A DNA stretch of 5,636 nucleotides from Brevundimonas sp. (GTDB lineage: Bacteria; Pseudomonadota; Alphaproteobacteria; Caulobacterales; Caulobacteraceae), in NCBI GenBank assembly GCA_012270135.1, contig JAAXIW010000266.1, forward strand, positions 1 to 5,636, read 5' to 3'. Position numbers and translations under genes: made by a program. Every line of letters starts with the position of its first letter. Position 1 is the first letter of the stretch. Under the pieces are notes generated by a model. It was given only the letters and a program-made list of their open reading frames with translations. It was not told the origin of the DNA and did not search any database. Below are positions 1-5,636 of this stretch, one piece after another.

Positions 1-360
1 GTTTACGGGGATTACGAAGGCGAACTGTATCGGTGTCTGGCCGGAACCTGGCTCCAGTACACGTGGTCCGAGTACGAGGGCGACATTGATTTCGAGCGCG
101 GTGAGACGATTAACTGCCGCAAGGGGGAGGCGCTTTGGCATGGCCGGGGTGGCCGGGTCGAATGCCGGACCCAGAAAGCCGAACGCGAGTGTAACGAGCG
201 GTCGCTGCTGCGCCGCTACGGGGCCGGGGTGAAGGTTCTGACGATGATCCGGGAGGAGATCTACACCGAGTACCGCGAGGAAGTGGTCGAACAGGCCGGC
301 GTGGCCGTCTCGGGTGCTTCGATGACCCTGGATGGGGGCGTCGGCGGGCGGGTTTTCTGA
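1..360 (+). CDS. 3' end of an unrecognised gene; cysteine-containing hypothetical protein (N-terminus outside window)
   Basis: The first frame of the window is open from base 1 and ends in TGA at 358-360, giving the last 119 residues of a protein whose start lies to the left. I do not recognise the family. The fragment is rich in Glu, Arg, Tyr and Trp and has four cysteines at fragment residues 12, 39, 55 and 64. The spacing (a CLAGTW motif, then INC, VEC and REC) resembles the disulphide-bonded small domains of secreted or envelope proteins, but that is an inference. The C-terminal part looks helical and charged (REEIYTEYREEVVEQ) and ends in a short Gly-rich tail. The natural residue mix and mostly G/C third positions favour real coding over the Arg/Pro-rich minus-strand frame at 110-406. 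It converges on the M16 peptidase gene, and a strong terminator begins 93 bases after its stop. No function is proposed. Confidence 0.72.
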   Translation, partial: VYGDYEGELYRCLAGTWLQYTWSEYEGDIDFERGETINCRKGEALWHGRGGRVECRTQKAERECNERSLLRRYGAGVKVLTMIREEIYTEYREEVVEQAGVAVSGASMTLDGGVGGRVF

Positions 361-452
361 CGATCGCCTGAACGGCGATGTTCAGGTCGGGGTCATGGCG
401 ACCCAAGTAGAGTGTTTTCGTCGGCTTCTGGCGACGATCCTGAGAAGCGACT
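361..452 (+). other. Convergent intergenic stretch with several nested short inverted repeats
   Basis: No gene is supported between the stop of the left-hand gene and the terminator. The stretch is dense in short perfect inverted repeats. ATCGCC (363-368) pairs with GGCGAT (374-379). The mutually exclusive CCTGAAC (367-373) pairs with GTTCAGG (380-386). GGGTC (390-394) pairs with GACCC (400-404). TCGTCG (418-423) pairs with CGACGA (432-437), or alternatively GCTTCT (424-429) pairs with AGAAGC (443-448). With the adjoining terminator this would form a run of stem-loops at the 3' end of the left-hand transcript. It may be a structured 3' UTR or a small RNA released from it. I found no clear promoter just upstream, and the stretch does not look like a tRNA. 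Confidence 0.4.
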
Positions 453-484
453 GGCCCCGATCCGCAAGGATCGGGGCCTTTTTT
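453..484 (+). terminator. Intrinsic (rho-independent) terminator between convergent genes
   Basis: An 11-bp perfect G/C-rich stem, GGCCCCGATCC (453-463) with GGATCGGGGCC (468-478), closes on a four-base GCAA loop, a GNRA-type tetraloop in the plus-strand RNA. Six T residues (479-484) follow directly, which is the textbook form of a terminator acting on plus-strand transcripts, here those of the left-hand gene. On the minus strand the stem lies two bases beyond the TAG of the M16 peptidase gene, but it is followed there by a mixed sequence instead of a T-run. It could therefore protect or weakly terminate that mRNA but is asymmetric in favour of the plus strand. Confidence 0.93.
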
Positions 485-486
485 CG

Positions 487-3354
487 CTATTCGGCGGCCG
501 CGGCGGCTTCGGCATTGGCCGAAACCACCTGCACCCGGACGGCCGAGGCGTCCGTCAGGTATTTCTGCGCCAGACGCTGAACGTCGGCGGGGGTAACGGC
601 CTCCAGCACGGCGATGTGGTTGACCGTTTGCGCGACTTCCAACGGGTCCTTCGCGACATCGGCCAGCTGAGCCAGCCAGTATTCGTTGGTCGCCTGGCTG
701 AGGCGCAGGCGCTCGATGGCCGGAAGCTTGGCGCGGTTCAGTTCATCCTCTTCGGGCGGGGCGTCACGAAGAGAGGCGGCGATCTGGTCCACAGCCGTGT
801 AGAAGGCCGGGATGCTCTCGAGCGCGGTTTCTCCCTGAACCAGCATGAAGCCGTAGTCCGGGAAGACATCCGAGGACTGTGCGCCGACACCGGGGGAATA
901 GGCCAGCGCCTGCTTCTCGCGAATCTCCTCCAGCACCCGCAGGCGCAGGACCTGACTCAGAATCGACAACTGCCGAGCCTCGCTGCGGTCGCCGACGGCG
1001 TCGGTGGTCGGCCAGGCGACAATGGCGAGGGCCTGTTCCGCCGGGCCCGTGTGAGTCAGCGTTATCGGCTCCGCGGTCGGGGCAGGGAAGCGCTTCTGAT
1101 CCGAGCCGGGCGGGGGGCTCGCCTCGGGCCCCCGCGGCGGCAGGGCGCCAAAGGTCGAGGCCACCGAGGCGATCGCGTCGTCCACGGTGACGTCGCCCAC
1201 CACGGTGATATTGAGGGGGCCGTTCCCCAAGGCCCGGGCGAGTTCGGCCTTCAGCTGTTCGTTGGTCCAGCCCTCGAGTGCTTCGGCGGCGGGCAGGGCG
1301 TCCCGGGCGTCGCCGCTGCTGAGGATGGCGCCGCCGTCGACCGCGAAGGCTCCACCGGGCGTCGCTCGGAGCTGGACCAGTTGCTGGCCATAGGCCGACT
1401 TGAGCAGCTGGAACGGCGCGGGACGCAGCCCTGGATCGGTCAGATAGGCGGCCAGGACCTGCATCTGCAGGGTCAGGTCCGCAGGACGTGTGGCGCCGCT
1501 GAGGGTGTAGCGGTCATCGCCGGCTGAGAAACCAGCCGAATACACGCGCCCGTTCAAAACGCGGCTCATTTCGTCGGCGCTCAGCTTGCCGACACCGCCG
1601 GCGGTGAAGACATTGGCGCCGAGTCCGGAGACGGAGGGCTGGTCGACCGGCAGCCCGAGCTCGCCGATGCCGGTGCTCACCCGCACCAGGATCTGTTCGT
1701 CACGGAATTCCGTCGGCTTGACGGTCAGGGTCACCCCGTTGGCGAAGGTGACGACGGTGGCGTCCAGCTCCGCGATCTCGCGGCGCTCGGCTACAGCCCC
1801 CGGGGTCCCGAACGTTTCATACGGCCAGTCAAGCTCAGCCTGGGCCGCCGGCGCGGCGACCGGCTGCGCACGCGACGCTTCCAGCGCGGCGGTGACCGCC
1901 GCTTCTCCGCCCTCGATTGGCTCCGGGGTCACCACCAGCGCCAGCGGCCCTTCGCCCTGGAAGACCTGGGGCAGGATCTCATTGATGGTCGCGGCGCTCA
2001 GGCCTTCGACAGACGCGTTGAACAAGTCGAGGCTGGTTTGCGGGGTGTTGAAAACGGTCTTGCCGTTGACCGAGGCGGCCAGGGCTCCCGCCAGTTGCGG
2101 CGTCCGGCGGGTGGCGGCTCCGGCGACGGCGTTCTCAAGGGCGGTACGGATCGCCGTGATCTCGCGCTGAAGCTCGGTTTCAGAGACGCCATACTGAACG
2201 AGGCGGCGCTGCTCCTGCTCGATCGCCTCAAGGGCGCGCTGCCATTCTCCGACATTGTATTGCGCCGAGACCGACGCCGCGGCGAAGCTGTCGGCGAGTT
2301 CGAACTCGCCGCCGCTGGCGCTGGTGAACGGCGGGTTGTCGGCGCGGGCGATCTCACCGAGGCGGCGGTTCAGGACCGCGACGCCGAGGCGGCGGTAGAG
2401 ATTGTCCCGCCGCTCGGCGACGGTGTCGGGATCACGATCCGGATTACGGATGAAGGCGAGGTCGATCGATGACTGGACGCCCGGCTCGACGAGGATGCGG
2501 GTTTCGGGGTCGCGCGGGGCCACCGTGCCGAGATCGGGCTCGGGACCGGCCGGACCGTCGCCTTCCCAGCTCTCGAAGGCCGCCCGGATTTTCGTTTCCA
2601 TCTCGTCGACGTCGAAATCGCCGACGGCGACGAAGGTCGCCCGCTCGGGGCGGTAGTAGGCTTCGTAGAATTCGACGAAGCGTTGACGCGGCGCGGTGCG
2701 GATGATTTCGAGGTCGCCAATGGGCAGACGGTTCGCGATCCGCTGGCCCGGCGCATAGAGGGCAAGCTGGGCCTTGATTGAACGCAGCCCAGGCGTGTTG
2801 CGCAGGCGCTCCTCGCCGACGATGACGTTCCGCTCGTCCTCGACGGCCTGGGGGTCCATCAGGGCTTCGGACATCTGCTCGCGCAAGATGCGCAGTGCGT
2901 CGTCGATGGTGCCCTCGTCGGCGTTAGGGATCTCCAGCATGTAGACGGTCTCATCGAAACCGGTCGAGGCGTTGGTGTCGGCTCCGAACGCCAGTCCGCG
3001 CCGCTCGAGGATACGCAGTAGCTCGTTTTCCTGGATGTTGGTCGTCCCGTTGAAGGCCATGTGCTCCATGAAATGCGCCAGACCGAGCTGGTTCTCGTTC
3101 TCCATCAGCGAGCCGGCGTCGATGCGCAGCCGGAACGAGGCCTGATTGGGCGGCGTGGCGTTGCGCATGATCGCATACTGCATGCCGTTCGGCAGCACAC
3201 CGAAGCGGACGGCGGAATCGGCGGGGATGTCGCTGGTCGCTTGCGCCCAGGGATCGGAGGGCTGGACCTGCGCCTGGGCCAGAGCCGGCGAGGCCGCAGT
3301 CAGGACCGCGACGGAGGCGGCGGCGAGGAGGAGCAGGCGACGGGGGGCACGCAT
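487..3354 (-). CDS. Exported M16-family (pitrilysin/insulinase, PqqL-like) zinc metallopeptidase
   Basis: This is a 955-residue two-halved M16 zinc peptidase of the kind that degrades peptides inside a closed chamber, similar in length and layout to E. coli PqqL. Residues 1-26 form a Sec signal peptide: basic RAPRR, a Leu/Ala core, and an ALA cleavage site, placing it in the periplasm. The inverted zinc motif HFMEH (H94, E97, H98) is followed by MAFNGT, and the third zinc ligand is E174 in VEDERNVIVGEE, 75 residues after H98, as the family requires. The first M16_C domain is near 205-390 (YYRPERATFVAVGDFD). After an Ala/Pro linker near 490-510, a second, non-catalytic half lacks HxxEH. Its M16_C region keeps the R812...Y819 pair (REKQALAY) that in this family binds substrate. 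ATG at 3354 is chosen because GGAAAG lies 10 bases upstream; an in-frame TTG at 3363 is too close to that site. The gene lies 138 bp downstream of hfaD on the same strand. Its physiological substrate is unknown. Confidence 0.95.
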   Translation of the reverse strand: MRAPRRLLLLAAASVAVLTAASPALAQAQVQPSDPWAQATSDIPADSAVRFGVLPNGMQYAIMRNATPPNQASFRLRIDAGSLMENENQLGLAHFMEHMAFNGTTNIQENELLRILERRGLAFGADTNASTGFDETVYMLEIPNADEGTIDDALRILREQMSEALMDPQAVEDERNVIVGEERLRNTPGLRSIKAQLALYAPGQRIANRLPIGDLEIIRTAPRQRFVEFYEAYYRPERATFVAVGDFDVDEMETKIRAAFESWEGDGPAGPEPDLGTVAPRDPETRILVEPGVQSSIDLAFIRNPDRDPDTVAERRDNLYRRLGVAVLNRRLGEIARADNPPFTSASGGEFELADSFAAASVSAQYNVGEWQRALEAIEQEQRRLVQYGVSETELQREITAIRTALENAVAGAATRRTPQLAGALAASVNGKTVFNTPQTSLDLFNASVEGLSAATINEILPQVFQGEGPLALVVTPEPIEGGEAAVTAALEASRAQPVAAPAAQAELDWPYETFGTPGAVAERREIAELDATVVTFANGVTLTVKPTEFRDEQILVRVSTGIGELGLPVDQPSVSGLGANVFTAGGVGKLSADEMSRVLNGRVYSAGFSAGDDRYTLSGATRPADLTLQMQVLAAYLTDPGLRPAPFQLLKSAYGQQLVQLRATPGGAFAVDGGAILSSGDARDALPAAEALEGWTNEQLKAELARALGNGPLNITVVGDVTVDDAIASVASTFGALPPRGPEASPPPGSDQKRFPAPTAEPITLTHTGPAEQALAIVAWPTTDAVGDRSEARQLSILSQVLRLRVLEEIREKQALAYSPGVGAQSSDVFPDYGFMLVQGETALESIPAFYTAVDQIAASLRDAPPEEDELNRAKLPAIERLRLSQATNEYWLAQLADVAKDPLEVAQTVNHIAVLEAVTPADVQRLAQKYLTDASAVRVQVVSANAEAAAAAE

Positions 3355-3364
3355 GAATGGCAAT

Positions 3365-3370
3365 CTTTCC
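3365..3370 (-). promoter_or_regulatory. Shine-Dalgarno site for the M16 peptidase (decides the start)
   Basis: GGAAAG on the minus strand ends 10 bases before the ATG at 3354. A TTG three codons further upstream (3363) would have only one base of spacing, so the ATG that directly precedes the RAPRR signal-peptide n-region is the better start. Confidence 0.6.
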
Positions 3371-3414
3371 GTTGGGCGCGAATGCTCCGCTTTGGGCCGC
3401 GCCGGACAAGTTTC

Positions 3415-3447
3415 GGGGGCTGCGATGCCTTGATCGCCTATGCCCCC
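3415..3447 (-). other. Composite hairpin in the hfaD-M16 peptidase spacer
   Basis: In the 138-bp spacer, GGGGGC (3415-3420) pairs with GCCCCC (3442-3447). Inside it GCGAT (3422-3426) pairs with ATCGC (3433-3437) around a six-base loop, with a 1-versus-4-base internal bulge between the two stems. The combined 11 pairs are mostly G/C. Neither strand has a T-run after it, so it is not a classical intrinsic terminator. It could stabilise the 3' end of the hfaB-hfaD message, be a rho-assisted stop, or form a leader hairpin ahead of the peptidase. Nothing else recognisable lies in the spacer except the Shine-Dalgarno site and a weak promoter-like match. Confidence 0.5.
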
Positions 3448-3452
3448 GTCAA
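3424..3452 (-). promoter_or_regulatory. Weak promoter candidate upstream of the M16 peptidase
   Basis: On the minus strand TTGACG (3452-3447) is a good match to an alphaproteobacterial housekeeping -35 box. Seventeen bases later GGCATC (3429-3424) is only a poor -10. The predicted start would leave a leader of roughly 60 bases before the ATG. The site overlaps the composite hairpin, so the -35 match may be chance. Confidence 0.2.
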
Positions 3453-3492
3453 CCTTTCAGGGACGGAACAGGGCCGCTCAAGTTACGGAAGA

Positions 3493-4746
3493 TTAATGTG
3501 AGGGCCGCGAGACGTGGAAAGTCGCGGAATTTCCGACGGAATTGGCGCCTGTGATCACCGACCGAGTCGAGCCCGCCACGGTGGTGTCGGCCGTGGCCGA
3601 GACGTCACCGCCGTTGGTCTGGCTGTTGCGCGCCTCGAGGTAGCCACCGCAATCCGAGCAGGAATAGCCGGTAACGCTGTTTCCAACGGCGTCGGCGCCG
3701 ACATAGACGTCGTAGCCGTTCGTGCCGGAGAAGGTGGCGGTCACATCGACGCCGCCCGAGTTGAACTGGTTGTTGTCGATCTCGACGTAGATGTCGTTGT
3801 TGCCGACGGAAAGTTGGTTCGCCGCCCCCCGGGCGTGGGCCTCGGCGCGGCCGTAGTCGTAGGCGGTGGTGGTCGCCGCCGCGCGGACGAATGCGGTGTT
3901 GTCCTGACGGGCGTCCGCCACGAGCGATCCACCCTCATTGTAGAGGACCGCCTGGTTGGCGGCGGCGCGCGCGCGCCCGGCCAGATCCCAGGCGTTGCCC
4001 GAGTTGGCGCTGGACTCGGCCTCGACAAAGGCCCCGGTCGAGGTCTGGACGATGCCGAGATTTTGTCCCGAGGTCTGACCGCTGGTCACCTGCACCGCAT
4101 TGACGACGGCCTGGCTGTCGATGACGGCCTCGGCCGGAATATACTGGGTCTCGATGCGATTGTAGGCACGCACGGTGGCGGACGAGGACTGGTCGATCGT
4201 GCCGCCGACGACCGAGCTCTCGCCGTACATGGCCACCGTGTTGGATATGGCCGAGGCGTTGATATAGGCGCCGCCCAGTAGCCGGGCGTCGTCGTCGCCC
4301 AGTTGCGAGGTCGCGCTGACCAGACCGCCGGTATTTGACTGGGTGGCGTCGACGGTCAGATCGGAATCATAGGCGCTGACGGCGAGATAGTTGCCTTGCG
4401 CCTGGGTGGTGGCGTTGACTATCCCATAAGTGTCGCCGCCAAAGGTCATGTCGGTCGTGGCCACGGCGTCGCCACGCATGTCCTGCTCCGACTGGAGGGT
4501 GATCGAGCCGTTCTCGACGGCGCCCGAGGCGCTGTTGCCCTGGGCCGAGGTGCTGACGGTGACCTGTTCCTGCGCGTCGACCACGTTCAGCGTCTGGTGC
4601 GAGAAGACATCGCCCAGCTGCAGCTGTTGATTCAGGACGCGGCTATCGTCCAGAGGGGTCTGCGCGGCAACCTCAGTAGCGGCTGCGGCGCCCAGCGACG
4701 TCGCGTCGCTCGTGCCAGCGAGCCGGATCCTCGCCGGAATCGCCAT
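3493..4746 (-). CDS. hfaD: Holdfast-anchoring adhesin HfaD-like, repeat-containing surface protein
   Basis: This 417-residue protein matches HfaD, one of the surface proteins that tie the polar holdfast to the Caulobacter stalk tip. The call rests on its position directly after a CsgG/HfaB-type pore gene and on its Gln/Asn/Ser/Thr/Ala-rich, nearly Lys-free adhesin composition. After a short N-terminal segment (1-70) it consists of seven imperfect repeats of 46-50 residues (about 72-406), each with a core resembling QSNTGGLVSAT, then a short tail. Such repeats suggest a beta-rich solenoid or amyloid-like fold, which is an inference. A lone CSDC pair (C363, C366) lies in the last repeat. The start is uncertain. 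ATG at 4746 is the only ATG, GTG or TTG start in this frame between the Arg/Pro-rich ATG at 4857 (a shadow of hfaB) and the repeats. It lacks a clear Shine-Dalgarno and overlaps hfaB by 74 bp, suggesting translational coupling. The N-terminus ends in an Ala-rich LGAAAATEVAAQ stretch but has no typical hydrophobic signal-peptide core. Confidence 0.82.
   Translation of the reverse strand: MAIPARIRLAGTSDATSLGAAAATEVAAQTPLDDSRVLNQQLQLGDVFSHQTLNVVDAQEQVTVSTSAQGNSASGAVENGSITLQSEQDMRGDAVATTDMTFGGDTYGIVNATTQAQGNYLAVSAYDSDLTVDATQSNTGGLVSATSQLGDDDARLLGGAYINASAISNTVAMYGESSVVGGTIDQSSSATVRAYNRIETQYIPAEAVIDSQAVVNAVQVTSGQTSGQNLGIVQTSTGAFVEAESSANSGNAWDLAGRARAAANQAVLYNEGGSLVADARQDNTAFVRAAATTTAYDYGRAEAHARGAANQLSVGNNDIYVEIDNNQFNSGGVDVTATFSGTNGYDVYVGADAVGNSVTGYSCSDCGGYLEARNSQTNGGDVSATADTTVAGSTRSVITGANSVGNSATFHVSRPSH
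3529..4533 (-). repeat. Seven tandem ~48-residue protein repeats within hfaD
   Basis: Counting from the ATG at 4746, repeats close on an Asn, usually in a GN or AN pair, at residues 71, 119, 169, 216, 264, 310, 356 and 406 (steps of 48, 50, 47, 48, 46, 46 and 50). Each repeat also carries a Gln at 88, 136, 186, 234, 281, 327 and 376, that is 17, 17, 17, 18, 17, 17 and 20 residues after the Asn. The Gln is followed by a beta-like VxAxA strand. The DNA itself is diverged between copies, so the repeat is visible mainly in the protein. Confidence 0.85.
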
Positions 4747-5636
4747 AGTTCGTACCCGTGTTGGGGTAAGCCGGATAGTAGCCGCCGGTCGGACCGGTGG
4801 TGCCGCCGAGAGGGTCGGGGCCGGCCGACAGGCAGATCTCCGGCCCCGGTGCGCCATAGAGGTTGGCCATGAACTCGACCGTCGCGCGCTCGATCAGCGC
4901 CCGCACGGCCAGTTGAACCGGCTCGAGCCCGCCTTCGCCGGCCGAGATGTCGAAGACGTTGCCGTTCAGGAAGTCGAACACACCGGCGGAGACTTCGCGG
5001 CCGATGATCTGCTTCTGGTAGGAGATGACATCGACGACTTCATAGGTGGTGGTCTGAACCAGCCGCAGATCGATGGCGATGTTCATTACGAAGGCCTTGC
5101 CGGCGAAGGCGGTCGAGAGCGGGGTCTGCGAGTTCGCCTGGCCCGCGGCCATGTCGAAGCCGCCCGAGCGGATGTTGTAGTTCACCTCGGTGATGCCGCC
5201 GATGATGTAGAAGTCCGACCCCGGGACCGAGCCGGCCATGATGCGGCGGTAGTCGACGTCGTCAGCGCCACCGGGCCCTTCGTCGCCGATCAGCCGGTTG
5301 TTGGCGTAGCGGAGTTCCATCTCGCCCACCGAGACGTCGTATCTTTCGACCATCCGCGCGCCAGCCTTGCCGAGAGCGGACATCGCCATCAGTGAGGCCC
5401 CGCCGGTGATCTGGCGGCCTCCGTCGGCCGAGACCGTGCCGGTGTAATCGGAGATCCGGCCCACCGCCATGCGCGGCGACGGCAGGTTATAGCGCCGGGC
5501 GTAGTCGGCCATGCAGTAGAGGGCGGCGGAATAGGGGGTCGGGTTCGCCGTCCCAGGCGCGGTGCCGATCGGCGGGGCGTGGGTGCCGTGCAGCCCCGCC
5601 GATGGGGTGATGCCGCCGCCGGGCCGCGCGGCGCGG
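4673..5636 (-). CDS. hfaB: CsgG-family outer-membrane secretion channel HfaB-like (N-terminus outside window)
   Basis: The frame stays open to the right edge of the window, giving the last 320 residues; only the lipoprotein signal region is likely missing. CsgG-family proteins form oligomeric outer-membrane lipoprotein pores. HfaB is the Caulobacter member that exports and stabilises HfaA and HfaD. Hallmarks in the fragment are PRMAVGRISDYTG (about 54-66), corresponding to the CsgG strand after its N-terminal loop, FYIIGGITE (142-150), IDLRLVQTTTYEVVDV (188-203), REVSAGVFDF (213-222) and EPVQLAVRALIE (238-249). The last two are closely similar to the conserved C-terminal part of E. coli CsgG. 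A Gly/Pro/Tyr-rich extension (about 262-320) follows the CsgG domain. The ATG at 5512 is internal, because upstream codons continue the family-like THAPPIG...NPTPYSAALYC stretch. The gene ends in TGA (4673-4675) after overlapping the hfaD start by 74 bp. By analogy hfaA would lie upstream, to the right. Confidence 0.92.
   Translation of the reverse strand, partial: RAARPGGGITPSAGLHGTHAPPIGTAPGTANPTPYSAALYCMADYARRYNLPSPRMAVGRISDYTGTVSADGGRQITGGASLMAMSALGKAGARMVERYDVSVGEMELRYANNRLIGDEGPGGADDVDYRRIMAGSVPGSDFYIIGGITEVNYNIRSGGFDMAAGQANSQTPLSTAFAGKAFVMNIAIDLRLVQTTTYEVVDVISYQKQIIGREVSAGVFDFLNGNVFDISAGEGGLEPVQLAVRALIERATVEFMANLYGAPGPEICLSAGPDPLGGTTGPTGGYYPAYPNTGTNYGDSGEDPARWHERRDVAGRRSRY

Noticed and set aside
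412..1527. A 371-codon open frame on the plus strand opposite the M16 peptidase gene.
   Set aside because: It is an Arg/Gly-rich mirror of a strongly supported gene in high-GC DNA, its first codons run through the intrinsic terminator at 453-484, and it shows no family motif.
1702..1713. Perfect 12-bp palindrome ACGGAATTCCGT.
   Set aside because: It lies within the M16 peptidase coding sequence, occurs once, and fits ordinary codons; there is no sign of an operator.
3965..3976. (GC)6 alternating tract that could slip or form Z-DNA.
   Set aside because: It is short, encodes part of an Ala/Arg-rich segment of hfaD and is expected by chance at this base composition.
3514..4281. A 255-codon plus-strand open frame opposite hfaD, rich in Val, Asp, Gly and Arg.
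   Set aside because: Its apparent periodicity is a reflection of the hfaD repeats on the opposite strand; it has no ribosome-binding site or recognisable domain.
4747..4857. N-terminal extension of hfaD to an upstream ATG at 4857.
   Set aside because: The extra 37 residues are an Arg/Pro/Ala-rich shadow of the hfaB C-terminus without signal-peptide features, so ATG 4746 was preferred.
4712..5395. A 227-codon plus-strand open frame opposite hfaB.
   Set aside because: It is antisense to conserved CsgG-family coding sequence, and its composition is typical of shadow frames in GC-rich DNA.
1..5636. Search for tRNA or rRNA genes, CRISPR arrays, insertion sequences, attachment sites and CtrA-type (TTAA-N7-TTAA) or GANTC methylation sites in the spacers.
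   Set aside because: None was seen by eye; GANTC sites occur only inside coding sequence, and no direct repeats or transposase-like frames are present.

Overview
The window is high-GC DNA with strong G/C bias at third codon positions. It carries the end of a holdfast-anchoring (hfa) locus, which points to a stalked or prosthecate alphaproteobacterium of the Caulobacterales (Caulobacter/Brevundimonas-like). This assignment rests on protein recognition by eye; no search was run.

Layout from left to right. Positions 1-360 (+) hold the 3' end of an unrecognised gene encoding a cysteine-containing protein. A convergent intergenic stretch (361-486) follows, rich in short inverted repeats and ending in a near-perfect intrinsic terminator (453-484). 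Positions 487-3354 (-) encode a large exported M16 (pitrilysin/insulinase) zinc peptidase with an intact HxxEH...E active site. A 138-bp spacer (3355-3492) contains a Shine-Dalgarno sequence, a composite hairpin and a weak promoter candidate. Positions 3493-4746 (-) encode a HfaD-type holdfast-anchor adhesin built from seven repeats of about 48 residues. Positions 4673 to the right edge (-) encode a CsgG-family outer-membrane secretion channel of HfaB type, cut off at its N-terminus by the window edge.

How the genes fit together. All three minus-strand genes run right to left in the order hfaB, hfaD, M16 peptidase. In Caulobacter, HfaB is the CsgG-like outer-membrane pore needed to deliver HfaA and HfaD, the cell-surface proteins that attach the polysaccharide holdfast to the stalk tip. 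The hfaB and hfaD frames overlap by 74 bp, so they are very likely translated from one mRNA. The M16 peptidase lies downstream in the same direction. It could read through from hfaD or have its own promoter, and any role in adhesin turnover is only a positional inference.

Most worth a second look: the very regular HfaD repeat (an Asn and a Gln recurring about every 48 residues, 17-20 residues apart), its CxxC pair in the last repeat, the overlapping hfaB/hfaD junction where hfaD shows no convincing signal peptide or ribosome-binding site, and the compact structured RNA region before the terminator.
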